A stretch of 13,775 nt of DNA. Source: JAMLIN01 sp041676645 (GTDB lineage: Bacteria; Pseudomonadota; Gammaproteobacteria; Burkholderiales; Burkholderiaceae_E). The position numbers and the translations under genes were made by a program. Each line of letters starts with the position of its first letter. The stretch's first letter is position 1. Shown here piece by piece: positions 7,115 to 13,659 of the stretch. Below the pieces are notes generated by a model. It made no database searches. It was not told the DNA's origin and saw only the letters and a list, made by a program, of their open reading frames with translations. The stretch lies in assembly GCA_041676645.1 (NCBI GenBank), contig JBAYRO010000088.1:1-13775 (forward strand), given 5' to 3'.

Positions 7115-8245
7115 TCAGGTTCCGGATGCTTCGTTCTCCTGCCTGGCCGCAGCCTCCGCGCGGGCCTCGAGCACCTGCTCGGCGCGCACTTTCTCCGGCG
7201 CGGCGAACAGGTCCCAGGCGGCCACGAACATCGCCGCGATCAGCGGTCCGATGATGAAGCCGTTGAGGCCGAACAGGGTGAGGCCGCCGAGCGTGGTGAT
7301 CAGCACCACGTAGTCGGGCAGCTTGGTGTCCTTGCCGACCAGGATCGGCCGCAACACATTGTCGACCAGGCCGATCACGAAGACGCCGTAGGCGATCAGG
7401 ATGATGCCCTGCCAGATCGCTCCGGTGGCCAGGAAGTAGAGCGCTATCGGCCCCCAGATCAGGCCAGCGCCCACCGCCGGCAGCAGCGAGAGGAAGGCCA
7501 TCACCACCGACCAGAGCAATACGCCCTGGATGCCGAGCAACCACAGGATGAGTCCGCCGAGTGCGCCCTGGGTCGCTGCAACCGCGACGTTACCCTTCAC
7601 CGTGGCCTTGATCACGGTGACGAACTTGCGCAGCAGATGCTGCTTCTGGTCTTCGGCGAGCGGAATCGCGCGGCTCACGCGAGCGGCGAGCGCCGGGCCA
7701 TCGCGGAGCAGGAAGTAGAGGAGATACAGCATGATCCCCACGCTGATCAGGAACTGCACCGTGTTCTGTCCGATGCTGATCGCCTGCGGGGCGACGACCT
7801 GGCCGATCTGGGCCATGCCCTGGCTCAGCCGCTCCTGGATACTGTTGATGTCGATCAGGCCGAGTTCGGCCATCCGCGTGAACGCCCAGTCCGGCATCAG
7901 CGACAGGATCTGCTGCAGGTAGTGTCCAAAGTCGATCTCTCCCGAGGTGATGCGCTCGTACATCGCCGTGGCCTGTCGCACGAGGGCGGCCAGGATCAGG
8001 GAGATCGGCAGGATCACCAGGAACATGATCACCGAGAGGCAGATCAGCGCCGCAAGGCTGCGGCGCGACGGCATGCGCCGCACGATGGCCCGCTCGAGCG
8101 GCGCGAAGAGCATGGCGAAGATGAGCGCCCAGAAGATTGCGCCATAGAAGGGGTACAGCACCGCCATGAAGGCGAGGGAGACCAGGACCAGCAGCAGCAG
8201 GAAGAAGCGTTGTTGCAGCGTCTGCGTATTCAGGGGTGGCGACAT
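7115..8245 (-). CDS. AI-2E family transporter (TqsA/YhhT/PerM-like membrane protein)
   Basis: A protein of 376 residues from the ATG at 8245, with about eight hydrophobic segments. The early pair reads FFLLLLVLVSLAFMAVLYPFYGAIFWALIFAM. A soluble stretch lies between helices 3 and 4. The second half contains SLLPAVGAGLIWGPIALYFL and VDNVLRPILVGKDTKLP, the hallmark DNxLRPxLVGxxxxLP segment of this family. The C-terminal tail is charged and Ala/Glu-rich. Members are inner-membrane exporters or ion/proton antiporters; E. coli TqsA exports the signal AI-2, but substrate cannot be inferred here. A TTG at 8275 would add 10 residues; ATG 8245 is preferred although neither start has a clear Shine-Dalgarno. 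The gene is upstream of the L,D-transpeptidase on the same strand and may be co-transcribed with it. Confidence 0.88.
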   Translation of the reverse strand: MSPPLNTQTLQQRFFLLLLVLVSLAFMAVLYPFYGAIFWALIFAMLFAPLERAIVRRMPSRRSLAALICLSVIMFLVILPISLILAALVRQATAMYERITSGEIDFGHYLQQILSLMPDWAFTRMAELGLIDINSIQERLSQGMAQIGQVVAPQAISIGQNTVQFLISVGIMLYLLYFLLRDGPALAARVSRAIPLAEDQKQHLLRKFVTVIKATVKGNVAVAATQGALGGLILWLLGIQGVLLWSVVMAFLSLLPAVGAGLIWGPIALYFLATGAIWQGIILIAYGVFVIGLVDNVLRPILVGKDTKLPDYVVLITTLGGLTLFGLNGFIIGPLIAAMFVAAWDLFAAPEKVRAEQVLEARAEAAARQENEASGT

Positions 8246-8365
8246 GTTGCGAGGCTGGAGGCGGTCGACCGGCAAGTCGCCGGGACCGACGACGGTGCGG
8301 ATGTGGCGGGACGCCTAGTATGTCGGAATCGCAGGTCCCCTTCAGTACGATCGCAGGATCCTCGG

Positions 8366-8389
8366 CGCCCGCGCGACAGTGCGCGGGCG
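8366..8389 (-). terminator. Hairpin just after the DUF4242 gene, possible terminator
   Basis: CGCCCGCGC (8366-8374) pairs perfectly with GCGCGGGCG (8381-8389) around a 6-base loop, about 12 bases past the stop of the minus-strand DUF4242 gene. The stem is strong, but there is no U-run after it, so termination is plausible rather than shown. Confidence 0.4.
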
Positions 8390-8400
8390 GCTGGCTGGTT

Positions 8401-8679
8401 TCAGGCGGGGTTGGCGGTCAGGGGGTCGATGACGCGCCTGATCTCGACGATGCGGTTGGCGGGAAAGCCGCTGATCTCCGCATGCTTGCGGATATCCTGT
8501 TCCTCGTCGGCGAGATAGACGCAAAAGATGCGATCGTCGGCCACGTACGAGTGCACCCACTGGACATGGGGTGCAAGCGAGGCCAGGGCCTGGTTCGATT
8601 TCGCCGCGGCCGCGCACAGGTCTGCGCCAACAATCCTGCCGGCATCGGGGATTTCCCGTTCGATCACGAATCTGCGCAT
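8401..8679 (-). CDS. DUF4242 family protein (small ferredoxin-like-fold protein)
   Basis: The 92-residue protein matches the DUF4242 pattern along its whole length: FVIEREIPDAGRI at the N-terminus, WVHSYVADDRIFCVYLADEE (41-60), IRKHAEISGFPANRIVEIRRVIDP (63-86). H43, C53 and H66 are candidate metal or reactive ligands. A Streptomyces member (SCO4226) has, as I recall, been reported as a nickel-binding protein of ferredoxin-like fold; whether this protein binds metal is unknown. No signal peptide, so cytosolic. The start at 8679 is supported by an excellent Shine-Dalgarno AAAGGAGGA; longer readings upstream lack family similarity. It is divergent from an AraC-family regulator, 129 bases apart, suggesting that the regulator controls it. 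A hairpin follows the stop. Confidence 0.88.
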   Translation of the reverse strand: MRRFVIEREIPDAGRIVGADLCAAAAKSNQALASLAPHVQWVHSYVADDRIFCVYLADEEQDIRKHAEISGFPANRIVEIRRVIDPLTANPA

Positions 8680-8698
8680 ATGTTCCTCCTTTGGGTTC

Positions 8699-8760
8699 GC
8701 GCGCTCGTCGAAGCGCGCAGGGACAACATCCCACCGCGGTCGATGGCGGGTCAATGTCCC
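8699..8760 (-). promoter_or_regulatory. Divergent control region of DUF4242 and araC-type genes: candidate promoter and inverted repeats
   Basis: On the minus strand TTGACC (8754-8749) and GATGTT (8730-8725), 18 bases apart, form a modest promoter for the DUF4242 gene; the -10 is poor. Inverted arms GGGACA (8720-8725) and TGTCCC (8755-8760) flank it exactly, and a hairpin GCGCGC/GCGCGC (8699-8704 and 8713-8718) falls at the expected transcript start. The arrangement suits a regulator site, but nothing proves it, and AraC proteins more often bind direct repeats. Confidence 0.3.
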
Positions 8761-8808
8761 GGACCCCGGATCTTTTGCCCGAAACCCCGCGGGCAAGGAG
8801 GAGCCACC

Positions 8809-9759
8809 ATGGACGTGTTGTCCGACGTCCTGCGCAATGTGCGACTGCAGGGCGCGTTCCTGTTCTTCGCCGAGTACAGGGCGCCCTGGTGCGTCGCCTG
8901 TCCGCCCTCACGGATGATCGCGCCGCTCCTCGTGCCGGGTGCGCGCCGGCTGGTGATCTTCCATATCGTGATCGACGGTTCGTGCCTGGTGAACAGGCCC
9001 GACGAGGCGCCGGTGCGCCTCGAGGCCGGTGATGCCATCCTCATGGCGCAGGGCGATCCGCACCATCTCGCCGACGAGCCCGGCCGCGACGCGGTCCCGC
9101 TCATCGAGCTGTTGCCCATGCCGCCGTGGAAGAAGGCGCCGTATCTCGTCCATGGCGGCGACGGCACGCTGACGCGGGTGCTCTGCGGGTTCCTGCATTG
9201 CGCCGAAGCGCAGCTCAGCCCCTTCCTGGCGAGCCTGCCGCCGCTGGTGCATGTGCATGGCAGGGAAGGCCTGGCGTCGTCGCTGCTGCCGGTGCAGCGC
9301 CTGCTGGTCGATGAAGCGCGCCACGAGAAGCCGGGCTATGGATGCGTGCTCTCGCGCCTGACCGAGACCTTCTTCGTCGAAGCCCTGCGCCAGCAGATGA
9401 CAGGCGACGGAGCGGGAGCGCCGCGCGCGCTCGCGGCGCTCAAGGACCCGGTCGTGGGCGATGCCCTCGCGAGGCTGCACGAGGAGCCGCTGCGCGAATG
9501 GGACGTCGAGCAGCTGGCCCGCGAAGTCGCCGTCTCGCGCTCGCTGCTTGCGTCGCGGTTCACGGCTTCGATGGGCTGCCCGCCGATGCAGTACCTGACC
9601 CGCTGGCGGCTCCTGATCGCTGCCCGGCGCCTCCATCAGGGCGACAGCATCGCGGCGGTCGGCGCGGCGATCGGCTATGAGTCCGAAGCCGCCTTCAGCC
9701 GCGCCTTCAAGCGCCACCTCGGTGAGCCGCCGGCGACCTGGCTCGGCCAGCGCGCATAG
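8809..9759 (+). CDS. AraC family transcriptional regulator with Cupin_6-type N-terminal domain
   Basis: The 316-residue protein has an N-terminal cupin sensor (about 1-190). It starts MDVLSDVLRNVRLQG and carries APW (25-27), HIVIDGSCLV (52-61) and LEAGDAILMAQGDPHHL (71-87), typical of the Cupin_6 AraC group. The DNA-binding domain has two helix-turn-helix units: about 231-256 (WDVEQLAREVAVSRSLLASRF) and 280-305 (IAAVGAAIGYESEAAFSRAFKRHLG), the second being the classical AraC signature. Such proteins usually activate a neighbouring operon on binding a small ligand; the ligand is unknown here. The ATG at 8809 has AAGGAGGAG five bases upstream. The frame is open for 191 more codons upstream, but that part overlaps the DUF4242 gene and is not coding. 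The divergent DUF4242 gene is the obvious target. Confidence 0.93.
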   Translation: MDVLSDVLRNVRLQGAFLFFAEYRAPWCVACPPSRMIAPLLVPGARRLVIFHIVIDGSCLVNRPDEAPVRLEAGDAILMAQGDPHHLADEPGRDAVPLIELLPMPPWKKAPYLVHGGDGTLTRVLCGFLHCAEAQLSPFLASLPPLVHVHGREGLASSLLPVQRLLVDEARHEKPGYGCVLSRLTETFFVEALRQQMTGDGAGAPRALAALKDPVVGDALARLHEEPLREWDVEQLAREVAVSRSLLASRFTASMGCPPMQYLTRWRLLIAARRLHQGDSIAAVGAAIGYESEAAFSRAFKRHLGEPPATWLGQRA

Positions 9760-9797
9760 TCGGGCGGCCCGCCGCGGCCCTGAAACGACGGGCTGAC

Positions 9798-9838
9798 TTG
9801 CTTTTCCGCCTGTGCGATTATATTTTTATCATGTTGAT
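9798..9838 (+). promoter_or_regulatory. Promoter and candidate autoregulatory operator of the toxin-antitoxin pair
   Basis: TTGCTT (9798-9803) and TATTTT (9821-9826), 17 bases apart, form a promoter in an AT-rich patch that stands out from the surrounding GC-rich DNA. Two palindromes overlap or follow it: an imperfect 15-base repeat at 9816-9830 (5 of 7 pairs) and a perfect ATCA-TGT-TGAT at 9828-9838. Ribbon-helix-helix antitoxins usually repress their own promoter at such repeats, so these are candidate operators. Confidence 0.5.
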
Positions 9839-9851
9839 GGAGAACGATACG

Positions 9852-10121
9852 ATGGCTGCCGGCACGAAGGTCCTGACCGCCCATGTCCCGATTGCTCTCG
9901 CCGAGAAGGTCGAGGCGATGGCGTCACGGCTCGAACGCTCACGCGGCTGGGTGATGAAGCAGGCACTCGCCGCCTGGGTGGATCAGGAGGAAGAGCGTCA
10001 CCGGATGACGCTGGAAGCCCTGGAGGACGTGACCGCAGGGCGGGTAATCGATCATCAGGCCGTGCAGGCCTGGGCGGATAGCCTTGGCACCGACAGGCCG
10101 CTGCCGCCGCCCTCGGCATGA
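9852..10121 (+). CDS. CopG/ribbon-helix-helix family antitoxin
   Basis: The 89-residue protein starts with a short beta strand and two helices typical of ribbon-helix-helix DNA-binding proteins: TKVLTAHVPIALAEKVEAMASRLERSRGWVMKQALAAWVD (5-44). It ends with GRVIDHQAVQAWADSL (63-78), a segment common in antitoxins paired with RelE/ParE toxins and likely to contact the toxin. It should neutralise the toxin and repress the shared promoter as a dimer. The ATG at 9852 has GGAG at 9839-9842 (9-base spacing); ATGs at 9831 and 9837 are in frame, but the former lies very near the -10. Its stop overlaps the toxin start as ATGA, the usual translational coupling. Confidence 0.88.
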   Translation: MAAGTKVLTAHVPIALAEKVEAMASRLERSRGWVMKQALAAWVDQEEERHRMTLEALEDVTAGRVIDHQAVQAWADSLGTDRPLPPPSA

Positions 10122-10411
10122 AGATCAAGTGGACCGGGAAGGCATCCTCCGATCTCGTGCGGCTGCACGAGCATCTGCGCCCTGTCGCCCCGGACGCGGC
10201 GGCGCGTGTCATCCAGCAGCTTGCGCGCGCGCCGGATCGCCTGCTCGACTATCCCCGGATCGGCGAGAAGCTGGAAGCCTACGAACCGCGTGAGGTCCGG
10301 CGGGTCATCGTCGGCAACTACGAGCTACGCTACGAGATCGCGGATGCGACGATCTTCATCCTGCGTCTCTGGCACCATCGCGAGAATCGCGGCTTCGAGT
10401 CCGGCGAGTAA
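10118..10411 (+). CDS. RelE/ParE family toxin
   Basis: The 97-residue basic protein has the RelE/ParE layout: IKWTGKASSDLVRLHEHL at the N-terminus, AARVIQQLARAPDRLLDYPRIGEKL (28-52), and the C-terminal strands RRVIVGNYELRYEIADATIFILRLWHHRENR (61-91). These toxins inhibit either DNA gyrase (ParE) or ribosome-bound mRNA (RelE); sequence by eye cannot decide which, but the NYELRYEI and LWHHRENR segments resemble ParE-like members. It begins inside the antitoxin stop codon. A hairpin region and the terminator of the opposing tRNA gene follow. No truncation or frameshift is seen, so the module is probably active. Confidence 0.88.
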   Translation: MKIKWTGKASSDLVRLHEHLRPVAPDAAARVIQQLARAPDRLLDYPRIGEKLEAYEPREVRRVIVGNYELRYEIADATIFILRLWHHRENRGFESGE

Positions 10412-10446
10412 CGGTGCGACCGATCCTGGCGCATTTCGTGAAGATC

Positions 10447-10490
10447 GGCCTGGCGACCACGCCGGAGACTATCCGGGCGTCGGCCAGGCC
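10447..10490. repeat. Extended inverted repeat downstream of the toxin gene
   Basis: GGCCTGGC (10447-10454) pairs perfectly with GCCAGGCC (10483-10490), with a further inner stem CCGG (10462-10465) / CCGG (10473-10476). It sits between the toxin stop and the tRNA terminator. No U-tract follows on either strand. It may help end the toxin-antitoxin message or protect a 3' end. Confidence 0.45.
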
Positions 10491-10497
10491 AAAGCAA

Positions 10498-10522
10498 AAG
10501 GCCAGTCTTCATGACTGGCCTT
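10498..10522 (-). terminator. Rho-independent terminator of tRNA-Arg
   Basis: AAGGCCAGTC (10498-10507) and GACTGGCCTT (10513-10522) form a perfect 10-bp stem with a 5-base loop. On the minus strand the stem runs into TTTTGCTTT, a good U-tract, 38 bases beyond the encoded CCA of the tRNA. The plus-strand side lacks a U-run, so it serves the tRNA rather than the toxin gene. Confidence 0.8.
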
Positions 10523-10525
10523 GAG

Positions 10526-10558
10526 TGCTTGATTCGTGCTTGATTCGTGCCTGATTTA
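10526..10558. repeat. Three tandem 11-base repeats in the tRNA 3' trailer
   Basis: TGCTTGATTCG occurs twice exactly (10526-10536, 10537-10547), followed by a diverged third copy TGCCTGATTTA (10548-10558) that abuts the encoded CCA. The repeats fill the stretch between tRNA and terminator. Slippage duplication is the simplest origin. Confidence 0.75.
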
Positions 10559-10559
10559 T

Positions 10560-10635
10560 TGGCGCGGCTGGCAGGATTCGAACCCACGACCCCCTGGTTC
10601 GTAGCCAGGTACTCTATCAACTGAGCTACAGCCGC
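10560..10635 (-). tRNA. tRNA-Arg (anticodon ACG)
   Basis: The 76-nt gene folds as a complete cloverleaf. The acceptor stem is GCGGCTG/CAGCCGC, the D-stem GCTC/GAGT (one G-U), the anticodon stem CCTGG/CCAGG with loop CTACGAA, giving anticodon ACG (A34 normally edited to inosine, reading CGU/CGC/CGA). The variable loop is 5 bases, and the T-stem GTGGG/CCTGC has two wobble pairs around loop TTCGAAT. Discriminator G and the 3' CCA are encoded. GAGTACCTGGCTACGAACCAGG resembles the bacterial tRNA-Arg(ACG) core. It has its own promoter and terminator and is transcribed away from aceE. Confidence 0.97.
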
Positions 10636-10650
10636 CCGAGGCAAACGCGG

Positions 10651-10680
10651 ATTATAGCGGGCGCAACCAGCCGATCGCAA
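10651..10680 (-). promoter_or_regulatory. Promoter of tRNA-Arg
   Basis: On the minus strand TTGCGA (10680-10675) and a perfect TATAAT (10656-10651) are 18 bases apart. Transcription would begin near 10644, a short leader before the tRNA 5' end at 10635. Confidence 0.7.
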
Positions 10681-10744
10681 GCGCGATCGACATGCCGCGC
10701 CTGTCGCCTCCCGTGAGCGCGTGTTTCTCCTCGATCCGCCCTGA

Positions 10745-10768
10745 AATGCCATATCATGAAATGACATT
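10745..10768. promoter_or_regulatory. 24-base palindrome upstream of the aceE promoter, candidate operator
   Basis: Ten of twelve base pairs are complementary about a centre between 10756 and 10757; the core is CATATCATGAAATG (10750-10763). The same region also reads as a direct repeat, TGAAATGCCAT (10742-10752) and TGAAATGACAT (10757-10767). It ends 20 bases before the -35 of aceE, in an AT-rich patch. It does not resemble the PdhR operator as I know it (ATTGGTnnnACCAAT type). An activator or repressor of pyruvate dehydrogenase is a reasonable guess. Confidence 0.5.
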
Positions 10769-10788
10769 CTGTGATTTGGAAAAACTTG

Positions 10789-10817
10789 TTGTCTTTGCAT
10801 CAGGGCATTCATAGAAT
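10789..10817 (+). promoter_or_regulatory. Promoter of aceE
   Basis: TTGTCT (10789-10794) and TAGAAT (10812-10817) are separated by 17 bases. The start of transcription would be near 10824, leaving a leader of about 100 bases before the aceE ATG. Confidence 0.6.
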
Positions 10818-10923
10818 GGTCCACAGTAGAGCCTGACTGGAAACGCGCGTCGACCTGACGACACGGCAGTGGTCCTGGCCGCGGCGTTGGTGAGCGATGG
10901 GCCGCCACAAGCGAGGAGACCCC

Positions 10924-13659
10924 ATGTCCGCCGTGCCTCACGACACCCCGGAACCACGCCATCCCGACGACATCGATCCGGTCGAAACCCGGGAATGGCT
11001 CGACGCCCTCGAGGCGGTCATCGACCGCGAGGGGCCGCAGCGGGCCCATCACCTGCTCGAACGCCTGGTGGACACGGCGCGGCGCAACGGCGCCTACCTG
11101 CCGTTCTCGGCCAATACCGCCTACGTCAACACGCTGCCGGTCCACCTCGAGGAGCGCAGCCCCGGCAACGCCGAGTACGAGGAACGGATCCGCTCCTTCA
11201 TCCGCTGGAACGCGATGGCGATGGTCGTGCGCGCCAATCGGCACGAAACCCCGGATGGCGGCTCGCTCGGCGGCCATCTCGCCTCCTTCGCCTCGCTGGC
11301 GACGATGATCGGCACCGGGATGAACCACTTCTGGCATGCCCCGCACGAGGGCCACGGGGGCGACCTCGTCTACTTCCAGGGGCACTCGGCGCCCGGCCTG
11401 TACGGGCGCGCCTACCTGGAGGGGCGGCTGACCGAGGAGCAGCTCGAGAACTTCCGCCAGGAATGCGAGGGCAAGGGCCTGCCTTCCTATCCCCACCCCA
11501 AGCTGATGCCGGACTTCTGGCAGTTCCCCACGGTATCGATGGGGCTGGGGCCCCTGATGGCGATCTACCAGGCGCGTTTCCTGAAGTACCTGCACGCGCG
11601 GGGCATCGCCGACACCTCCAACCGCAAGGTCTGGGTCTTCTGCGGCGACGGCGAGATGGACGAGCCCGAATCGCTCGGCGCGATCAGCCTGGCCTCGCGC
11701 GAGAAGCTCGACAACCTGATCTTCGTCATCAACTGCAACCTGCAGCGGCTCGACGGCCCCGTGCGCGGCAACGGCAAGATCATCCAGGAGCTCGAGGCCG
11801 ACTTCCGGGGCTCGGGCTGGAACGTGATCAAGCTGATCTGGGGTTCGTACTGGGATCCGCTGCTCGCGCTCAACACCGAAGGCATCCTGCAGCGGGTCAT
11901 GCTCGAGACCGTCGATGGCGAATACCAGGCCTACAAGGCCAACGATGGCGGCTACGTCAGGAACAAGTTCTTCGGCAAGCATCCGAAGCTGCTCGAGATG
12001 GTTTCGCGCATGACCGACGAGGATGTCTGGCGCCTGAACCGCGGCGGCCACGATCCGCACAAGGTCTATGCCGCCTTCCATGAGGTCGCCAATCACCGGA
12101 ACCAGCCGTCGGTGATCCTCGCCAAGACGGTCAAGGGCTACGGAATGGGGCAGGCGGGCGAAGCCAAGAACCCGACCCACCAGCTCAAGAAGCTGGCGGC
12201 CGACAGTGTTCGCGAGTTCCGCGACCGTTTCAACATCCCGATTCCCGACGAGCAGCTCGACGAGCTTCCGTTCTACAAGCCGGACGAGAACTCGCCGGAG
12301 ATGCAGTACCTGCATGAGCGGCGCCGGGCCCTGGGTGGCTACCTGCCGCAGCGCCGCCGCAAGTCGGACGAGGAGTTTACGATCCCGCCGCTCGACACCT
12401 TCAAGTCGGTGCTCGAGCCCACCGCGGAAGGGCGCGAGATCTCGACCACCCAGGCCTTCGTGCGGATGCTGACCCTGCTGCTGCGTGACAAGGAACTGGG
12501 CAAGCGGGTCGTTCCCATCGTCCCGGACGAGGCGCGCACCTTCGGGATGGAGGGCATGTTCCGGCAACTCGGGATCTACGCGCCGGAAGGGCAGAAGTAC
12601 GAGCCGGTCGATCGCGACCAGGTCATGTACTACAAGGAGGACGCCAAGGGGCAGGTCCTGCAGGAGGGAATCAACGAAGCGGGCGCCTTCTGCTCGTGGC
12701 TGGCCGCGGCGACGTCGTACTCGACGAACAACCGCATCATGATCCCGTTCTACATCTACTACTCGATGTTCGGCTTCCAGCGCGTGGGGGACTTCGCCTG
12801 GGCCGCCGGCGACATGCAGGCGCGCGGCTTCCTGCTCGGCGGCACGGCGGGGCGCACCACGCTCAACGGCGAGGGCCTCCAGCACCAGGACGGCCACAGC
12901 CACATCCTCTCGAGCCAGATACCGAACTGCGTCTCCTACGACCCGACGTTCGCGCACGAGGTGGCGGTCATCATCCAGCACGGCCTCGAGCGGATGATCG
13001 GCAGGCAGGAGAACGTCTACTTCTACATCACCGTCATGAACGAGAACTACGCCCAGCCGGGGCTGGTCGTCGGTGACGAGGAAGGCATCATCCGCGGCAT
13101 GTATCGCCTGCGCGGCGCCGTCGGCGAAGGCAAGTCCGGGGCGCGCAAGGGCAAGCGCCCGCGTGTGCAGCTGCTGGGCTCCGGCACCATCCTGCGCGAG
13201 GTGATCGCGGCGGCCGACCTGCTCGAGAAGGACTGGAAGGTATCGGCCGATGTCTGGAGCGCCACGAGCTTTACCGAGCTGCGTCGGGATGGCCTGGAGT
13301 GCGAGCGCTACAACCTGCTGCATCCCGACGAGGACCAGCGCATCCCCCATGTCACGAAGCTGCTGGCGGACACCGCCGGCCCGATCGTTGCCTCGACCGA
13401 CTACACCAAGCTGTTCGCCGACCAGATCCGTCCGTTCGTTCCCAGGGGGCGCAGCTACCGGGTGCTCGGGACCGACGGTTTCGGACGCTCGGACTTTCGG
13501 CATCGGCTGCGCCGCCACTTCGAAGTCGATCGCCATTTCGTGGTGCTCGCCGCTGTCCGCGAGCTCGTCGACGAAGGTTCGCTACCGGCAGGCACGGTCG
13601 CCGCGGTCATCGAGAAATACGGCATCGATCCGGACAAGGCCGATCCGGCCTACGCCTGA
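10924..13659 (+). CDS. aceE: Pyruvate dehydrogenase E1 component, homodimeric type
   Basis: The 911-residue protein decarboxylates pyruvate with thiamine diphosphate and passes the acetyl group to E2 (AceF) of the pyruvate dehydrogenase complex. It aligns by eye with E. coli AceE (887 aa) end to end. The thiamine diphosphate/Mg motif runs from GDGEMDE (241-247) to NCNLQRLDGPVRGNG (270-284). H419 in NPTHQLKK matches the mobile-loop catalytic His (E. coli H407). EGINEAGAFCSWLAAATSYSTNN and GRTTLNGEGLQHQDGHSH are strongly conserved. The C-terminus VIEKYGIDPDKADPAYA matches the family, so it is not truncated. The ATG at 10924 has GAGGAG five bases away; ATG 10897 is a weaker alternative. aceF normally follows, but here IS110-type sequence begins within 16 bases of the stop, on the opposite strand. 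Confidence 0.97.
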   Translation: MSAVPHDTPEPRHPDDIDPVETREWLDALEAVIDREGPQRAHHLLERLVDTARRNGAYLPFSANTAYVNTLPVHLEERSPGNAEYEERIRSFIRWNAMAMVVRANRHETPDGGSLGGHLASFASLATMIGTGMNHFWHAPHEGHGGDLVYFQGHSAPGLYGRAYLEGRLTEEQLENFRQECEGKGLPSYPHPKLMPDFWQFPTVSMGLGPLMAIYQARFLKYLHARGIADTSNRKVWVFCGDGEMDEPESLGAISLASREKLDNLIFVINCNLQRLDGPVRGNGKIIQELEADFRGSGWNVIKLIWGSYWDPLLALNTEGILQRVMLETVDGEYQAYKANDGGYVRNKFFGKHPKLLEMVSRMTDEDVWRLNRGGHDPHKVYAAFHEVANHRNQPSVILAKTVKGYGMGQAGEAKNPTHQLKKLAADSVREFRDRFNIPIPDEQLDELPFYKPDENSPEMQYLHERRRALGGYLPQRRRKSDEEFTIPPLDTFKSVLEPTAEGREISTTQAFVRMLTLLLRDKELGKRVVPIVPDEARTFGMEGMFRQLGIYAPEGQKYEPVDRDQVMYYKEDAKGQVLQEGINEAGAFCSWLAAATSYSTNNRIMIPFYIYYSMFGFQRVGDFAWAAGDMQARGFLLGGTAGRTTLNGEGLQHQDGHSHILSSQIPNCVSYDPTFAHEVAVIIQHGLERMIGRQENVYFYITVMNENYAQPGLVVGDEEGIIRGMYRLRGAVGEGKSGARKGKRPRVQLLGSGTILREVIAAADLLEKDWKVSADVWSATSFTELRRDGLECERYNLLHPDEDQRIPHVTKLLADTAGPIVASTDYTKLFADQIRPFVPRGRSYRVLGTDGFGRSDFRHRLRRHFEVDRHFVVLAAVRELVDEGSLPAGTVAAVIEKYGIDPDKADPAYA

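Noticed and set aside
5586..7313. A 575-codon plus-strand frame opposite the L,D-transpeptidase
   Set aside because: Antisense to a gene with clear catalytic motifs; its own translation shows no domain and crosses the gene boundary.
8236..8808. N-terminal extension of the AraC-type regulator by 191 codons
   Set aside because: It would cover the DUF4242 gene on the other strand, and the ATG at 8809 has a strong ribosome site and starts exactly where the family does.
10447..10558. CRISPR-like repeats near the tRNA
   Set aside because: The repeats are 11 bases long, directly adjacent without spacers, and only three in number.
9798..10635. Genomic island or prophage attached to the tRNA-Arg gene
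   Set aside because: No integrase, no duplicated tRNA 3' end and no phage gene is visible in the window; only the small toxin-antitoxin pair is present.
10818..10923. Riboswitch in the aceE leader
   Set aside because: About 100 bases of leader show no conserved riboswitch motif that I recognise and no terminator-antiterminator pair.
10330..13536. A 1068-codon open frame on the minus strand across aceE, the tRNA and the toxin gene
   Set aside because: It is antisense to a certain aceE and a tRNA, has low-complexity Arg/Val/Asp-rich composition without motifs, and is a typical by-product of GC-rich third codon positions.
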